Source: Sporocytophaga sp. (GTDB lineage: Bacteria > Bacteroidota > Bacteroidia > Cytophagales > Cytophagaceae). Taken from it: DNA of 64,000 nucleotides. Location: positions 1 to 64,000 of the forward strand of contig JANQAB010000004.1 in the NCBI GenBank assembly GCA_024707265.1, given 5' to 3'. Under the pieces are notes generated by a model. It saw nothing but the letters and a program-made list of their open reading frames with translations. It did not search any database and was not told the DNA's origin. The first letter of the stretch is position 1. The number at the start of each line of letters is the position of its first letter. Below are positions 1-8,306 of this stretch, in pieces. The translations under genes were made by a program, and so were the position numbers.

Positions 1-517
1 CTTTTATGCCCCGTTGAATCAGCCATTCTGTGGCCTCTTTGCTCATGCCTGTTCCTTTATTTACATAATCTTCCCCCTGCACCTTTGAGCGACCGGTTTT
101 AATAAGGACTATTTTCCCCGGAGCTAGTTCGGCTCCTGATTTTTTTAGGTCTGTTTGTATATCATCAACTGTAATGATTTCAAAATCCGCTTTATGACTC
201 ATATCAATAACGATTCCTTCACCATAAAGCCATTCAAGTGGAACCTCATCTATGGTCTTTGCTTTTTTTCCATTCACAGTTTCAGAGTAGTGCCAGGGAG
301 CATCAATATGTGTAGTAGCATGTACACCCATGCCAACGATTTTATCATCTGCCCACCCTGTGAACTTTGAAGGGAATAACCGGGCTGGAAGACCAATAAA
401 AAAACGGATAAGAAACTTACTCTTTTTATGAACTTTGTTTTTGATTTTTATCCTCATAAACCATGGATCTTTTTTGTTGTATTCAATGGTTTTGGAGAGA
501 TCGATGATACGTGACAT
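1..517 (-). CDS. Cyclase family protein (kynurenine formamidase-like), C-terminus beyond the window
   Basis: Reading leftwards from the ATG at 517, an open frame runs off the window after about 172 codons. It carries the family metal-binding signature HATTHIDAPWHY (about residues 71-82), equivalent to the HxxTHxDxPxH motif of PF04199, and later LAPGKIVLIKTG. Family members are Mn/Zn-dependent amide or ester hydrolases such as kynurenine formamidase; the substrate here cannot be told from sequence. The start lies 29 bp after the stop of the carotenoid oxygenase, same strand, so the two probably share a transcript. The family call is firm; the specific reaction is open. Confidence 0.85.
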   Translation of the reverse strand, partial: MSRIIDLSKTIEYNKKDPWFMRIKIKNKVHKKSKFLIRFFIGLPARLFPSKFTGWADDKIVGMGVHATTHIDAPWHYSETVNGKKAKTIDEVPLEWLYGEGIVIDMSHKADFEIITVDDIQTDLKKSGAELAPGKIVLIKTGRSKVQGEDYVNKGTGMSKEATEWLIQRGIK

Positions 518-546
518 TCTATGTTTTGAATTAATATGTATGCTTT

Positions 547-1969
547 TTATTTATGGTAAAACATTCCATGCAGACCTATCGGCAGGTGCACCGGAGCATA
601 TGCTCTTGCAATTTCAGTCAAATCACTTGCATTTAATAGTAAAAGAAAAGAAGATTGCTTTTGTAAATCAAGTACCACGGATAAAATTATACCGTCGTCT
701 TCTGAAGAACCTCCGGGAGTTTCTACAAATAAAGGTTCAGAAGGATACATACCTTTATGATACCAAACTTTTACATCTCCTGAGTTGATACCTATTTTCA
801 CCAGCTGGTTATTTACTTCAATATCCTGGGTTTCCTTTAGTCCAAGTCCATAAACAAAATTATAAGATTTGCATGACCTTTTCATGTTGAAGGAAGGCAG
901 ATCCAGAGAGACGTCTGAGAGCTGAATAAGATCTACTGTTCCTGTTTGTAAATTTATTATAGCTCTGTAAAGTAAACTCATGCTTTCCTTTTTTTAGACC
1001 ATTTTGTTTGAGTTTATCCAAATAAAGATCTTTAATAACCGAAGGGTCTTTGTACAAGCAAAGATCAATCAATACTTCGTCACCCTCTTCAAAAGCATTT
1101 ACTGTATGGAAGAAAAAGAAGGCGGAAGATTTGAAGGTTTTAACTTCTCCGGTTATGCGATTTACGAGATGGAATTTAGTACCATTTTCAGGCTTCCAGT
1201 GATAGCAGGCTTCATAAGGTCTGTTTAGGAACCTGCTGAACATAAGTTGCCAGATGTTGAGCTCTAACGGTTGTTCTAAGAATATGAAATAATTTTTAGT
1301 TAAGGCATAGCTGTGGAAATAAGTATGCTTGGGAGCAGATAAGGATCCAAAAGGTTTTCTTTCAAATGTTGATTCTGAAATTTTGACGAAAGAGAAGTTT
1401 CCTTTTGGGCCTGGCTTTCCAAGGCAATTATAAATTTCTTTGGTTTCAGGATCATAACAACTATGTGCTGCACTAAACATATAGTCATTTCCGAACTGGT
1501 CAGAAAATTTAATATCTCCTTTGGTTTCAAGTGTATTAAAATCAAACTCAACCATAGAGGAGAAGTCTGATACAGCTGCTATTCTATTGCCGTTTTTTAA
1601 AATGCTTACACTTGCATTTGATGCTTCAGGTTTGGAGAAAGCACTGAAAAACTTATTGAATATGGAAGCGCAAGGATCTGCAACTGTTCCCCAGCTTCTG
1701 TTTTTTATATAATTAGCGGAGGTACTTCTTATATAATCTTTTGATTGAAGAAACTTACTCTTGTAGGATACTTTTCCATTTTGAATGGAAAATTTATGAA
1801 TCATGGAATACCCGTCAAACCAATGGTTCAGCTTGTATGCTCCAACTTCAAATTTGGCTGGTCCGTTTCTGATCAGATCCCCTGAAAGCCATTCAGGTAT
1901 TTGTCCCTGTATTTCAAGATTACAATTTGAAGTTTCTTTCTCAACGCTTTTATAAATGAGTGAATCCAT
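547..1969 (-). CDS. Carotenoid oxygenase (RPE65/CCD family), split by a homopolymer frameshift
   Basis: The start MDSLIYKSVEKETSNCNLEI at 1969 leads into a family-typical N-terminus (GQIPEWLSGDLIRNGPAKFEVG). All four iron-ligand histidines are visible: in FSAAHSCYDP, KHTYFHSYAL, FFFFHTVNAF and, in the second frame, PIGLHGMFYHK. The frame breaks at a run of seven T at 989-995. Removing one base joins NGLKKE to SMSLLYRAIINLQTG and gives about 473 aa, the normal family size. These non-haem iron enzymes cleave conjugated double bonds of carotenoids or stilbenes with O2. The substrate is unknown. It is upstream of the cyclase-family gene and probably in an operon with it. Confidence 0.88.
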
Positions 1970-2112
1970 AGTTGCTCTTATTTGAAAATATGTTTTATAG
2001 TCAACTTGAAGAAAGGAAAATAGGTATTCAGCAGGCTTGTTTTATTAAACATTTTTTTTCCATTAAGCTTATTTGAATGGGGAAATACTTTATTCTTAAA
2101 AAATTAATCAAA

Positions 2113-2571
2113 ATGAGTTTCAGGCTAAATATAGGGAAAGTTGCGCCGGAAGCAATACAGGCTCTTAATGTTCTGGATGAATATCTTAAGTGTTCCGATT
2201 TAGCCAATAACCATAAAAATCTCATCAAAATAAGAGTCTCTCAGATCAATGGTTGTTCCTACAGCATTCATAAATATTCCGGAGAAGCTCGCCGGTCAGG
2301 GGAAGCAGAAGAAAGGATATACGGACTTGCCGCATGGAAAACTTCAAATTTATATACTGAAGATGAAAGATCTGTTTTGTTCCTGGTAGAAGAGGTAACT
2401 TTGATCAGGGAAAACCATGTTTCGGATGAGGTGTATGCCAAAGCAATGAATTTTTTTGATGAGCATTATTTTTCTCAGATCATAATGGCAATTATCACGA
2501 TTAATGCCTGGAACAGGTTAACCATTGTAGCCAAGATGCTTCCGGAAAAGAATGGAGAGTTCAGATCTTAA
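2113..2571 (+). CDS. Carboxymuconolactone decarboxylase/AhpD-like protein
   Basis: A 152-aa protein with the AhpD-like core IRVSQINGCSYSIHKYSGEARRSGE followed by ERIYGLAAWKTSNLYTEDER. In peroxidase members the centre is CxxC; here the second cysteine is serine (CSYS), although His and Glu positions are kept. Disulfide-based peroxidase chemistry is therefore doubtful. I prefer the ATG at 2113 (MSFRLNIGK) to the one at 2077, because family members start close to this motif. The gene is convergent with the sirtuin gene, whose stop overlaps it by 4 bp. Confidence 0.8.
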   Translation: MSFRLNIGKVAPEAIQALNVLDEYLKCSDLANNHKNLIKIRVSQINGCSYSIHKYSGEARRSGEAEERIYGLAAWKTSNLYTEDERSVLFLVEEVTLIRENHVSDEVYAKAMNFFDEHYFSQIIMAIITINAWNRLTIVAKMLPEKNGEFRS

Positions 2572-3252
2572 CTCATTAGTATTTCTACAACCTTTTCTAC
2601 ACCTGTGCTTGCCTTTTCCTCTATTAAATGAAGATTGGGACGTTTTCTTACTGATGGCATATTGGGATCTATTACATAAACAGGAACATCTTCATTTACA
2701 TAATCCAGTAGGCCTGCAGCAGGGTATACCTGTAGGGAAGTGCCAACTACAATAAAGATATCAGCTTTCATAGCCAGTTTCATGGCCTTGTCCATCATTG
2801 GTACCATCTCTCCGAACCAAACGATATGCGGTCTTAACTGAGATCCATGCGGACATTTTTCTCCAAGCTTTAATTCCCAGCCGTCCATATCATAGACCAG
2901 GTTTTCATTTAAGGTGCTACGGCATTTAAAAAGCTCCCCATGCAAATGGATTATTTTTGAAGAACCTGCTTTCTCGTGGAGGTTGTCTACATTTTGCGTA
3001 ACAACAGTCACATCGTATTTTTCCTCCAAAGTCACAAGACCTAGGTGCCCGGCATTGGGTTGAGCCTCAAGTGCAGCTTTCCGTCTGAGGTTATAAAATT
3101 CCAGTACAAGTGCGGGATTCTTTCTCCAACCTTCAGGAGAAGCCACTTCCATTATATCATGACCTTCCCATAATCCTCCAGCATCCCTGAAAGTAGATAT
3201 TCCGCTTTCTGCTGAAACTCCGGCTCCGGTTAATACAACAATTTTTTTTCAT
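2568..3252 (-). CDS. cobB: SIR2 family NAD-dependent protein deacylase (CobB-like), start hidden by a frameshift
   Basis: The clear open part starts at 3152, but the NAD-binding N-terminus is encoded upstream: KKIVVLTGAGVSAESGISTF and RDAGGLWEGHD precede it in frame. The only possible ATG (3250-3252) is out of frame by one base in a run of eight T (3242-3249). With seven the protein begins MKKIVVLTGAGVSAESG. Motifs: TQNVDNLHEKAG (NAD site), HLHGE (catalytic His) and GTSLQVYP. FYNLRR carries the YxxR pair associated with desuccinylase/demalonylase-type class III sirtuins. Only two cysteines sit in the zinc region, so a full Zn cluster is unlikely. It lies just downstream of topA. Confidence 0.85.
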
Positions 3253-3276
3253 TTCTAAAAGTCCTTGAATCGAAAA

Positions 3277-3310
3277 TAAAAAAGGTCCATGTTTCTGCAT
3301 GGACCTTTTT
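3277..3310 (-). terminator. Hairpin terminator after topA
   Basis: Inverted arms AAAAGGTCCAT (3280-3290) and ATGGACCTTTT (3299-3309) are separated by a short loop and flanked by A and T runs, so the hairpin could act in both directions. It lies between the corrected topA stop (3312) and the sirtuin start (3252). This placement argues that topA ends before it. Confidence 0.75.
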
Positions 3311-3311
3311 G

Positions 3312-5748
3312 TTATTTTTTTCTTTGCTGCTTTTTTAGCTACAGTCTTTTTAGCCGCTGTTTTCTTTGCTGCAGCTTTTTTAGCCGTGGCTTTTTTCGCG
3401 GCTGTTTTCTTGGCAGCAGGTTCAGCAGTTCCTTTCCTTGCGAATCTACTTTTCTTTTCCGGAACGCTTTCGGCCCATTCAAGTGCTTCAGCAAGAGTTA
3501 TACTCTGAGGTTCCCTGTCTTTCGGAATTTTTACGTTTTTCTTTCCGACTGCGATATACGGTCCCCAACGACCGTTAAGTACTTTTACTTCTTCGTTCTC
3601 AGGGAATTCTTTGATAAGCTTTTCAGCATCTGCTTTACGTTTATTTAGGATCAGTTCAATACAACGTTCTTCAGTTATTTCCAACGGATCATCTTCTTTT
3701 CCCAGAGAATAGAATTTATTATCGTGTTTAATATATGGTCCAAACCTTCCTATAGCCACTGTCATGGCCTTATCCTCAAAGAAACCTGTTTCCCTTGGAA
3801 GCTTGAACAGTTCAAGTGCATCTTCGAGATTTAAAGTTTCAATTAACTGGCCTTTTCTTAAGCTGGCATATTGAGGTTTTTTTCCAGTAGTTTCATCAGC
3901 TTCACCTATCTGAACAATAGGTCCGAATCGACCAAGTCTTGCGATTACTTTTTCACCGGTAGCAGGGTGTGTGCCCAGTTCTTTGGATGTCTGAACTACA
4001 GATCTGTCGATAGCTTCTGTCGATTCTACTTTTTGATGGAATGAATTATAAAAAGTCTCCAGCATTTTTTCCCACTTCTTTAAACCAGAAGCTATTTCAT
4101 CAAACTCTTTTTCAACAGTAGCTGTGAAAGAGTAGTCCGTGATATTAGGAAAATACTGTACAAGGAAATCAGTTACAATCATTCCCATATCTGTTGGAAA
4201 TAATTTCGCTTTCTCTTGACCGGTAATTTCTGTTCTTTCCTTTGTATTAATTGTATTATTCTTCAGTGACAGTTCTTTGTATTTTCTTTCTTTTCCTTCT
4301 CTGTTTTCTTTAATCACATAACCTCTTTTCTGAATAGTAGAGATGGTTGGAGCATAGGTAGAAGGACGACCGATTCCCATTTCTTCAAGTTTTTTCACAA
4401 GGCTAGCCTCGGTATATCTTGAAGGAGGTCTTGAGAATCTTTCTACAGCTTTCATCTCATCCAGATTAAGCTTTTGCCCAACGGTGAGAGGAGGAAGCAT
4501 GCTGCTGTTGTCTTCTTCAGACTCTTCATCGTCAGAAGACTCAATATAAACTTTAAGGAAACCTTCAAATTTGATTACTTCACCTGTTGCTGTCAGCGTC
4601 TGTGGAACAGTTGAAATGGCAATGGTGGCAACTGTTTTCTCAATTTGAGCTTCAGCCATTTGAGAAGCTATTGCTCTTTTCCAGATCAGTTCGTACAGAC
4701 GTTGCTCATTTCTTTCTTCCCCAGCCTGACTTTTGGAAAAATCAGTTGGTCTTATTGCTTCGTGAGCTTCCTGAGCACTTGCTGATTTGGTCTGATATTG
4801 TCTTATGTTAACAAATTCAGGTCCGTAGCTTTTGGTAATTTCTTTTTCTGCAGCATTTAGGGCATCCTGAGACAGACTAACAGAGTCAGTTCTCATATAA
4901 GAGATCTTTCCTGATTCGTAAAGTCTTTGAGCCAAAGTCATTGTCTGAGCAACAGAAAATCCCATTTTTCTACTGGCTTCCTGTTGAAGTGTCGATGTTG
5001 TAAAAGGAGGAGCAGGAGATTTTTTAGCAGGTTTTTTCTCCAGATTTTTGATACTGAATTCAGCACCAAGTACTTTGGTTAGGAAATCCATAGCTTCATC
5101 TTCAGAATTGAAGCGCTCTCCCAGTTCAGCTTTAAGTATTTTACCTTTATCTACGATAAATTCGGCAGAAACCTTAAACGCAGCTTTTGTATTGAATTTT
5201 TCAACTTCACGTTCTCTTTCTACCACTAATCTTACAGCTACAGATTGTACTCTACCTGCAGAAAGACCGGTTTTTATTTTTTTCCATAAAATAGGAGAAA
5301 TCTCAAAACCAACCAGTCTGTCCAGTATCCGTCTTGCTTGTTGAGCATTAACCAGGTCAAGGTCAATACCTCTCGGACTTTGGATAGCATTCAGAATAGC
5401 ATTTTTAGTGATCTCCCTGAATACAATACGTCTGGTATTTTTTTCATTTAGATTTAAAGCCTCCTTCAAATGCCAGGAAATAGCTTCACCCTCGCGGTCA
5501 TCGTCGGTCGCTAACCAAACCGTTTCGGCCTCCTTCGCAAGTTTTTTAAGTTGTGAAACAACATCCCTTTTGTCATCAGAGATTTCATATGTCGGCTTAA
5601 AGCCATTTTTTATATCGATCGCCTTATCTCCCTTGGGAAGGTCCCTAACGTGTCCATAACTTGATGTTACAAGAAAATCCTTTCCAAGGTACCCTTCTAT
5701 GGTTTTAGCCTTCGCAGGCGACTCAACAATAACTAAATTTTTTGACAT
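3312..5748 (-). CDS. topA: DNA topoisomerase I
   Basis: Type IA topoisomerase, which relaxes negative supercoils. Visible in order: the TOPRIM domain (MSKNLVIVESPAKAKTIEGY, and DDDREGE at about 82-88), RILDRLVGFEISP, AGRVQSVAVRL, and the active-site segment ISYMRTDS with the catalytic Tyr near residue 284. Then come three C-terminal repeat modules with RFGP or RWGP (GRFGPIVQIG, GRFGPYIKH, GRWGPYIAVG) and an Ala-Lys tail. Zinc-ribbon cysteines are absent, as in other Bacteroidota. Read literally the frame continues to 3157 through the terminator and into sir2. One base fewer in the seven-T run at 3315-3321 gives a stop at 3312, directly after AAKKK, which I take as the true end. Confidence 0.95.
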
Positions 5749-5851
5749 TGAACTAATTATGACTTTAAATCAAAAGCAATTTGGGCCAAAGATGATTAAA
5801 AATTTTTAAAAAAACACTTTGCAAAAATTTTTAGTGCCATATTCAGATAAA

Positions 5852-5879
5852 TTTGTACTTTCGGTGTTATATATTTTTG
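5852..5879 (+). promoter_or_regulatory. Bacteroidota-type promoter for the SixA-like gene
   Basis: TTTG at 5852-5855 and TATTTTTG at 5872-5879 match the -33 TTTG and -7 TAnnTTTG boxes of Bacteroidota sigma-A promoters, spaced by 16 bp. Transcription would start near 5886, about 24 bp before the ATG at 5910. Assigned by consensus only. Confidence 0.5.
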
Positions 5880-5909
5880 TAGGATTACATTTTAATTTAT
5901 CCATTGATT

Positions 5910-6422
5910 ATGAGTAAGATACTTTACCTTGCCAGGCATGCAAAGTCGGATTGGTCGATACCGGGACAAAAAGATTTTGAAAGAGAGCTAAATACCAGAG
6001 GTTTGACAGCCGCGCCTAAAATGGGTAGAAAACTTCATGAAATGCAGGTACTTCCGGATTTAATCTTATCAAGTCCGGCAGTAAGAGCAAAAAATACAGC
6101 CGAATTAATGGCAGAGCAGCTTCAATATGATTTGGATAAAATTGTTTATGAGGAAGAGCTTTATGAAGCTTCGGTCAGAAATTTAATGGCTGTTATTAGC
6201 AGGGTAAGTCCTGAAAAAAACAAAATTATGATTTTTGGACACAATCCTTCATTAACTTATATGGCTGAATATCTGACCAAAGAAGTGATTGGTAACATTC
6301 CTACTTCCGGGGTTCTGGAAATTTCTTTAAATATTGACAAATGGGAAGAGGTAAGTGGAGACTTGGGTAGATTAAACTGGTTTATTTATCCTAAACTTGT
6401 TTTCGGAACGGAGGAGAACTAA
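5910..6422 (+). CDS. SixA-like phosphohistidine phosphatase (histidine phosphatase superfamily)
   Basis: A 170-aa protein starting MSKILYLARHAKSDWS. The ARHAKS segment carries the catalytic His, DLILSSPAVRAKNTAEL the second Arg region, and IMIFGHNPSLTYMAEYL the second His. Length and motifs match SixA-type phosphatases, which remove phosphate from phosphohistidine in His-phosphotransfer domains; the physiological target here is not visible. I chose the ATG at 5910 over the TTG at 5904 because it gives the canonical N-terminus. Divergent from topA, with its own promoter boxes. Confidence 0.85.
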   Translation: MSKILYLARHAKSDWSIPGQKDFERELNTRGLTAAPKMGRKLHEMQVLPDLILSSPAVRAKNTAELMAEQLQYDLDKIVYEEELYEASVRNLMAVISRVSPEKNKIMIFGHNPSLTYMAEYLTKEVIGNIPTSGVLEISLNIDKWEEVSGDLGRLNWFIYPKLVFGTEEN

Positions 6423-6437
6423 TAACTCCTTTAAAAT

Positions 6438-6475
6438 AATGATGGCCGTCTTTTCTCTAAGTCGGCCGTTTTAAT
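6438..6475 (+). terminator. Putative hairpin terminator after the SixA-like gene
   Basis: GGCCG and CGGCC arms surround a T-rich loop and are followed by TTTT. The stem is short. It sits between the converging ends of the SixA-like gene and the small secreted gene at 6471-6806. Confidence 0.45.
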
Positions 6476-6806
6476 GCGTTTTAATATATTTTTTCTTTTT
6501 ATTAGAAGTTTTTCCCTTGGCTTTATTTAATCGTTTTCTGGCTATTTTGTCAGCCTTTTTTCTTGTCTTTTCTTGCTCTTTTTTCTTCTTATTCTGAGCT
6601 TTTTTCTGATCTTTCAAATAAGCTTTTTGCTCCTTGCTCATCCTGTCTTTTTCCACATCTGAATTAGCATTATCAAGATCTTTCTGCGTATTTCCTTTTC
6701 TTCTCTTGGAGCCATTATTGTCATCCTGGCCTTGTGCTAAATTGCTGAAGATCAGAATTCCTGCAAAAATAAAGGTAGAGATAATGAAAATCTTTTTTAA
6801 GCTCAT
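6471..6806 (-). CDS. Small secreted Lys-rich protein of unknown function
   Basis: A 111-aa protein. The N-terminus MSLKKIFIISTFIFAGILIF followed by SNLAQGQD is a Sec signal peptide with cleavage likely after AQG. The mature part is almost entirely charged, with many KK and EK runs (KAQNKKKKEQEKTRKKADKI), and probably helical or disordered. I recognise no domain. The neighbour at 6903-7259 is also a small secreted basic protein on the same strand, so they may be functionally related. Expression and role are unknown. Confidence 0.65.
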   Translation of the reverse strand: MSLKKIFIISTFIFAGILIFSNLAQGQDDNNGSKRRKGNTQKDLDNANSDVEKDRMSKEQKAYLKDQKKAQNKKKKEQEKTRKKADKIARKRLNKAKGKTSNKKKKYIKTH

Positions 6807-6902
6807 ATAGTGAATTTAAAACGAAAATGGCAGAATTTATATTCCTGCCATTTATAATTCACCCAAATTTAAACTTTTTTTGGAATAACTAACACTTTAA
6901 TA

Positions 6903-7259
6903 TTAATACCAACCTGATCTTCTTCTTCCTCTGTTATCGGTTAAAGATGCAGTTTCTCTTTTAGTCTTTGATCTGCTGAATTTGGTTTTTCTGGTATTAA
7001 AGTATTTCTTACTACCCGCATTCCCAAAATGCTTTTTGTTGTGTTTGATTTTGAGCATTCTTTTGTTGTACTGAGTTCTGATCCTTTCATCTCTGTTGCG
7101 GGCTGATATTCTGTCTTCCCTGCTTACTTTCTCTTCAGGATCAGCTCTTGAGGACTTACTTACAGCTTTAGAATGCTTAATCTGTGTTTTATTTTGGGCA
7201 TTTGCCGCCTGGCTGAGCCATGCCAACATCATTACTAATAGAAAAAACAAATTTTTCAT
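6903..7259 (-). CDS. Small secreted basic protein of unknown function
   Basis: A 118-aa protein with a clear signal peptide (MKNLFFLLVMMLAWLSQAAN, cleavage after ANA). The mature chain is Arg/Lys rich, with segments such as SREDRISARNRDERIRTQYN, and ends GRRRSGWY. There are no recognisable domains and no cysteines. It precedes the similar Lys-rich gene on the same strand by about 100 bp and is divergent from the TraB/GumN gene. Such small basic exported proteins are common in Bacteroidota, but I cannot assign a function. Confidence 0.65.
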   Translation of the reverse strand: MKNLFFLLVMMLAWLSQAANAQNKTQIKHSKAVSKSSRADPEEKVSREDRISARNRDERIRTQYNKRMLKIKHNKKHFGNAGSKKYFNTRKTKFSRSKTKRETASLTDNRGRRRSGWY

Positions 7260-7407
7260 ACGCCTTCTTAATTTCTTCCCACTAAAAAATCAACTTCTTT
7301 GAGAAAGATTTTGTTAAAAAGTGCTCTTTAAAGTTTGAAAAAAAGAAATCGTGTATGTGAGTAAATTCTTTTTTGCAATTAGTACATTTGTCAACTTATC
7401 AGGTATT

Positions 7408-8283
7408 ATGTTCAGGAAAATCAGAACCACATTATTCCTTTTATTGATCTGTTTTTCAGGTGTTTTGAAGGCTCAGTCATCTTTATTGTGGGAGGTGAAA
7501 AGTCCTGATAATAAAAATGTTTCCTATATCTATGGTACAATGCATGTTGAAGACGAAAGAGTATTTGATTTCGGAGACTCTTTAATGATTTGCTTTAACA
7601 ATTGTAAAGCTTTTGCCGGGGAAATAGTACTTGATAAAATTAACAAAAGTGAGCTGGCTTCCCAGATTTTTATGCCGGGTGATACTACCCTTAAAATGCT
7701 CATTGGCAAAAAAAAATATAAACAGGTAAAACGAAAAGCGCGAAAAAGCCTAGGGGTTTTCGCTGGACTTATCAATAGGGTTAAACCTATATTTACAGCG
7801 TCTTTAATTTCTGAAAGCTCATTTAAAAAAGGTAAGGGTAAAATTCTGGATGAATATTTTCAGGATCTGGCCAAAGAAAAACAAATGGTTTTGTTAGGCA
7901 TTGAAAGTCCTTCTGAACAGATTGCAGCTTTGGATGAAATACCGTTGACAGAACAGGCCGAGATGCTCATTGAATCATTGGAAGCGCCGGCAGAGGAAGA
8001 AGGTGCTGATGAACTGGTTAAAATATATAATACAGGAGATCTGGATAGCTTATATAACTATTTTCTGAAATTTGATTTAAGTGACAATTTTACCAGGTCT
8101 TTATTAATCAAGAGAAATTACGTAATGAGTGAAAGAATTCAGGATATTATCAATGAATATCCAGTATTTGTGGGTATAGGAGCAGCCCACTTGCCTGGAG
8201 AAGAAGGGGTCTTGAATCTTATGGTAAAGCAGGGGTATATTGTTAGACCCATACAGATAAAAACAAATAAAAATAAAAAATAA
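7408..8283 (+). CDS. TraB/GumN family protein (secreted)
   Basis: Starting at the ATG at 7408 the protein has a signal peptide (MFRKIRTTLFLLLICFSGVL) and then the family opening SLLWEVKSPDNKNVSYIYGT with TMHV. The C-terminal end carries VFVGIGAAHLPGEEGVLNLM, the second conserved block of TraB/GumN (PF01963), with GxAHL. Tiki-type members of the wider fold are metalloproteases using the GxxH and related residues; activity in bacterial members is largely uncharacterised. An upstream in-frame start at 7351 would precede the signal peptide and is less likely. It lies 23 bp before tex on the same strand. Confidence 0.85.
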   Translation: MFRKIRTTLFLLLICFSGVLKAQSSLLWEVKSPDNKNVSYIYGTMHVEDERVFDFGDSLMICFNNCKAFAGEIVLDKINKSELASQIFMPGDTTLKMLIGKKKYKQVKRKARKSLGVFAGLINRVKPIFTASLISESSFKKGKGKILDEYFQDLAKEKQMVLLGIESPSEQIAALDEIPLTEQAEMLIESLEAPAEEEGADELVKIYNTGDLDSLYNYFLKFDLSDNFTRSLLIKRNYVMSERIQDIINEYPVFVGIGAAHLPGEEGVLNLMVKQGYIVRPIQIKTNKNKK

Positions 8284-8306
8284 GGTTTTAAAAATAGTTT
8301 GATTGA

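Noticed and set aside
435..788. Plus-strand frame of 117 codons
   Set aside because: It lies opposite the cyclase-family and carotenoid oxygenase genes, whose motifs are clear on the minus strand.
3157..3311. Coding extension of topA beyond its Ala-Lys tail
   Set aside because: It would translate a strong terminator hairpin and the sirtuin start; explained by one extra base in a seven-T run.
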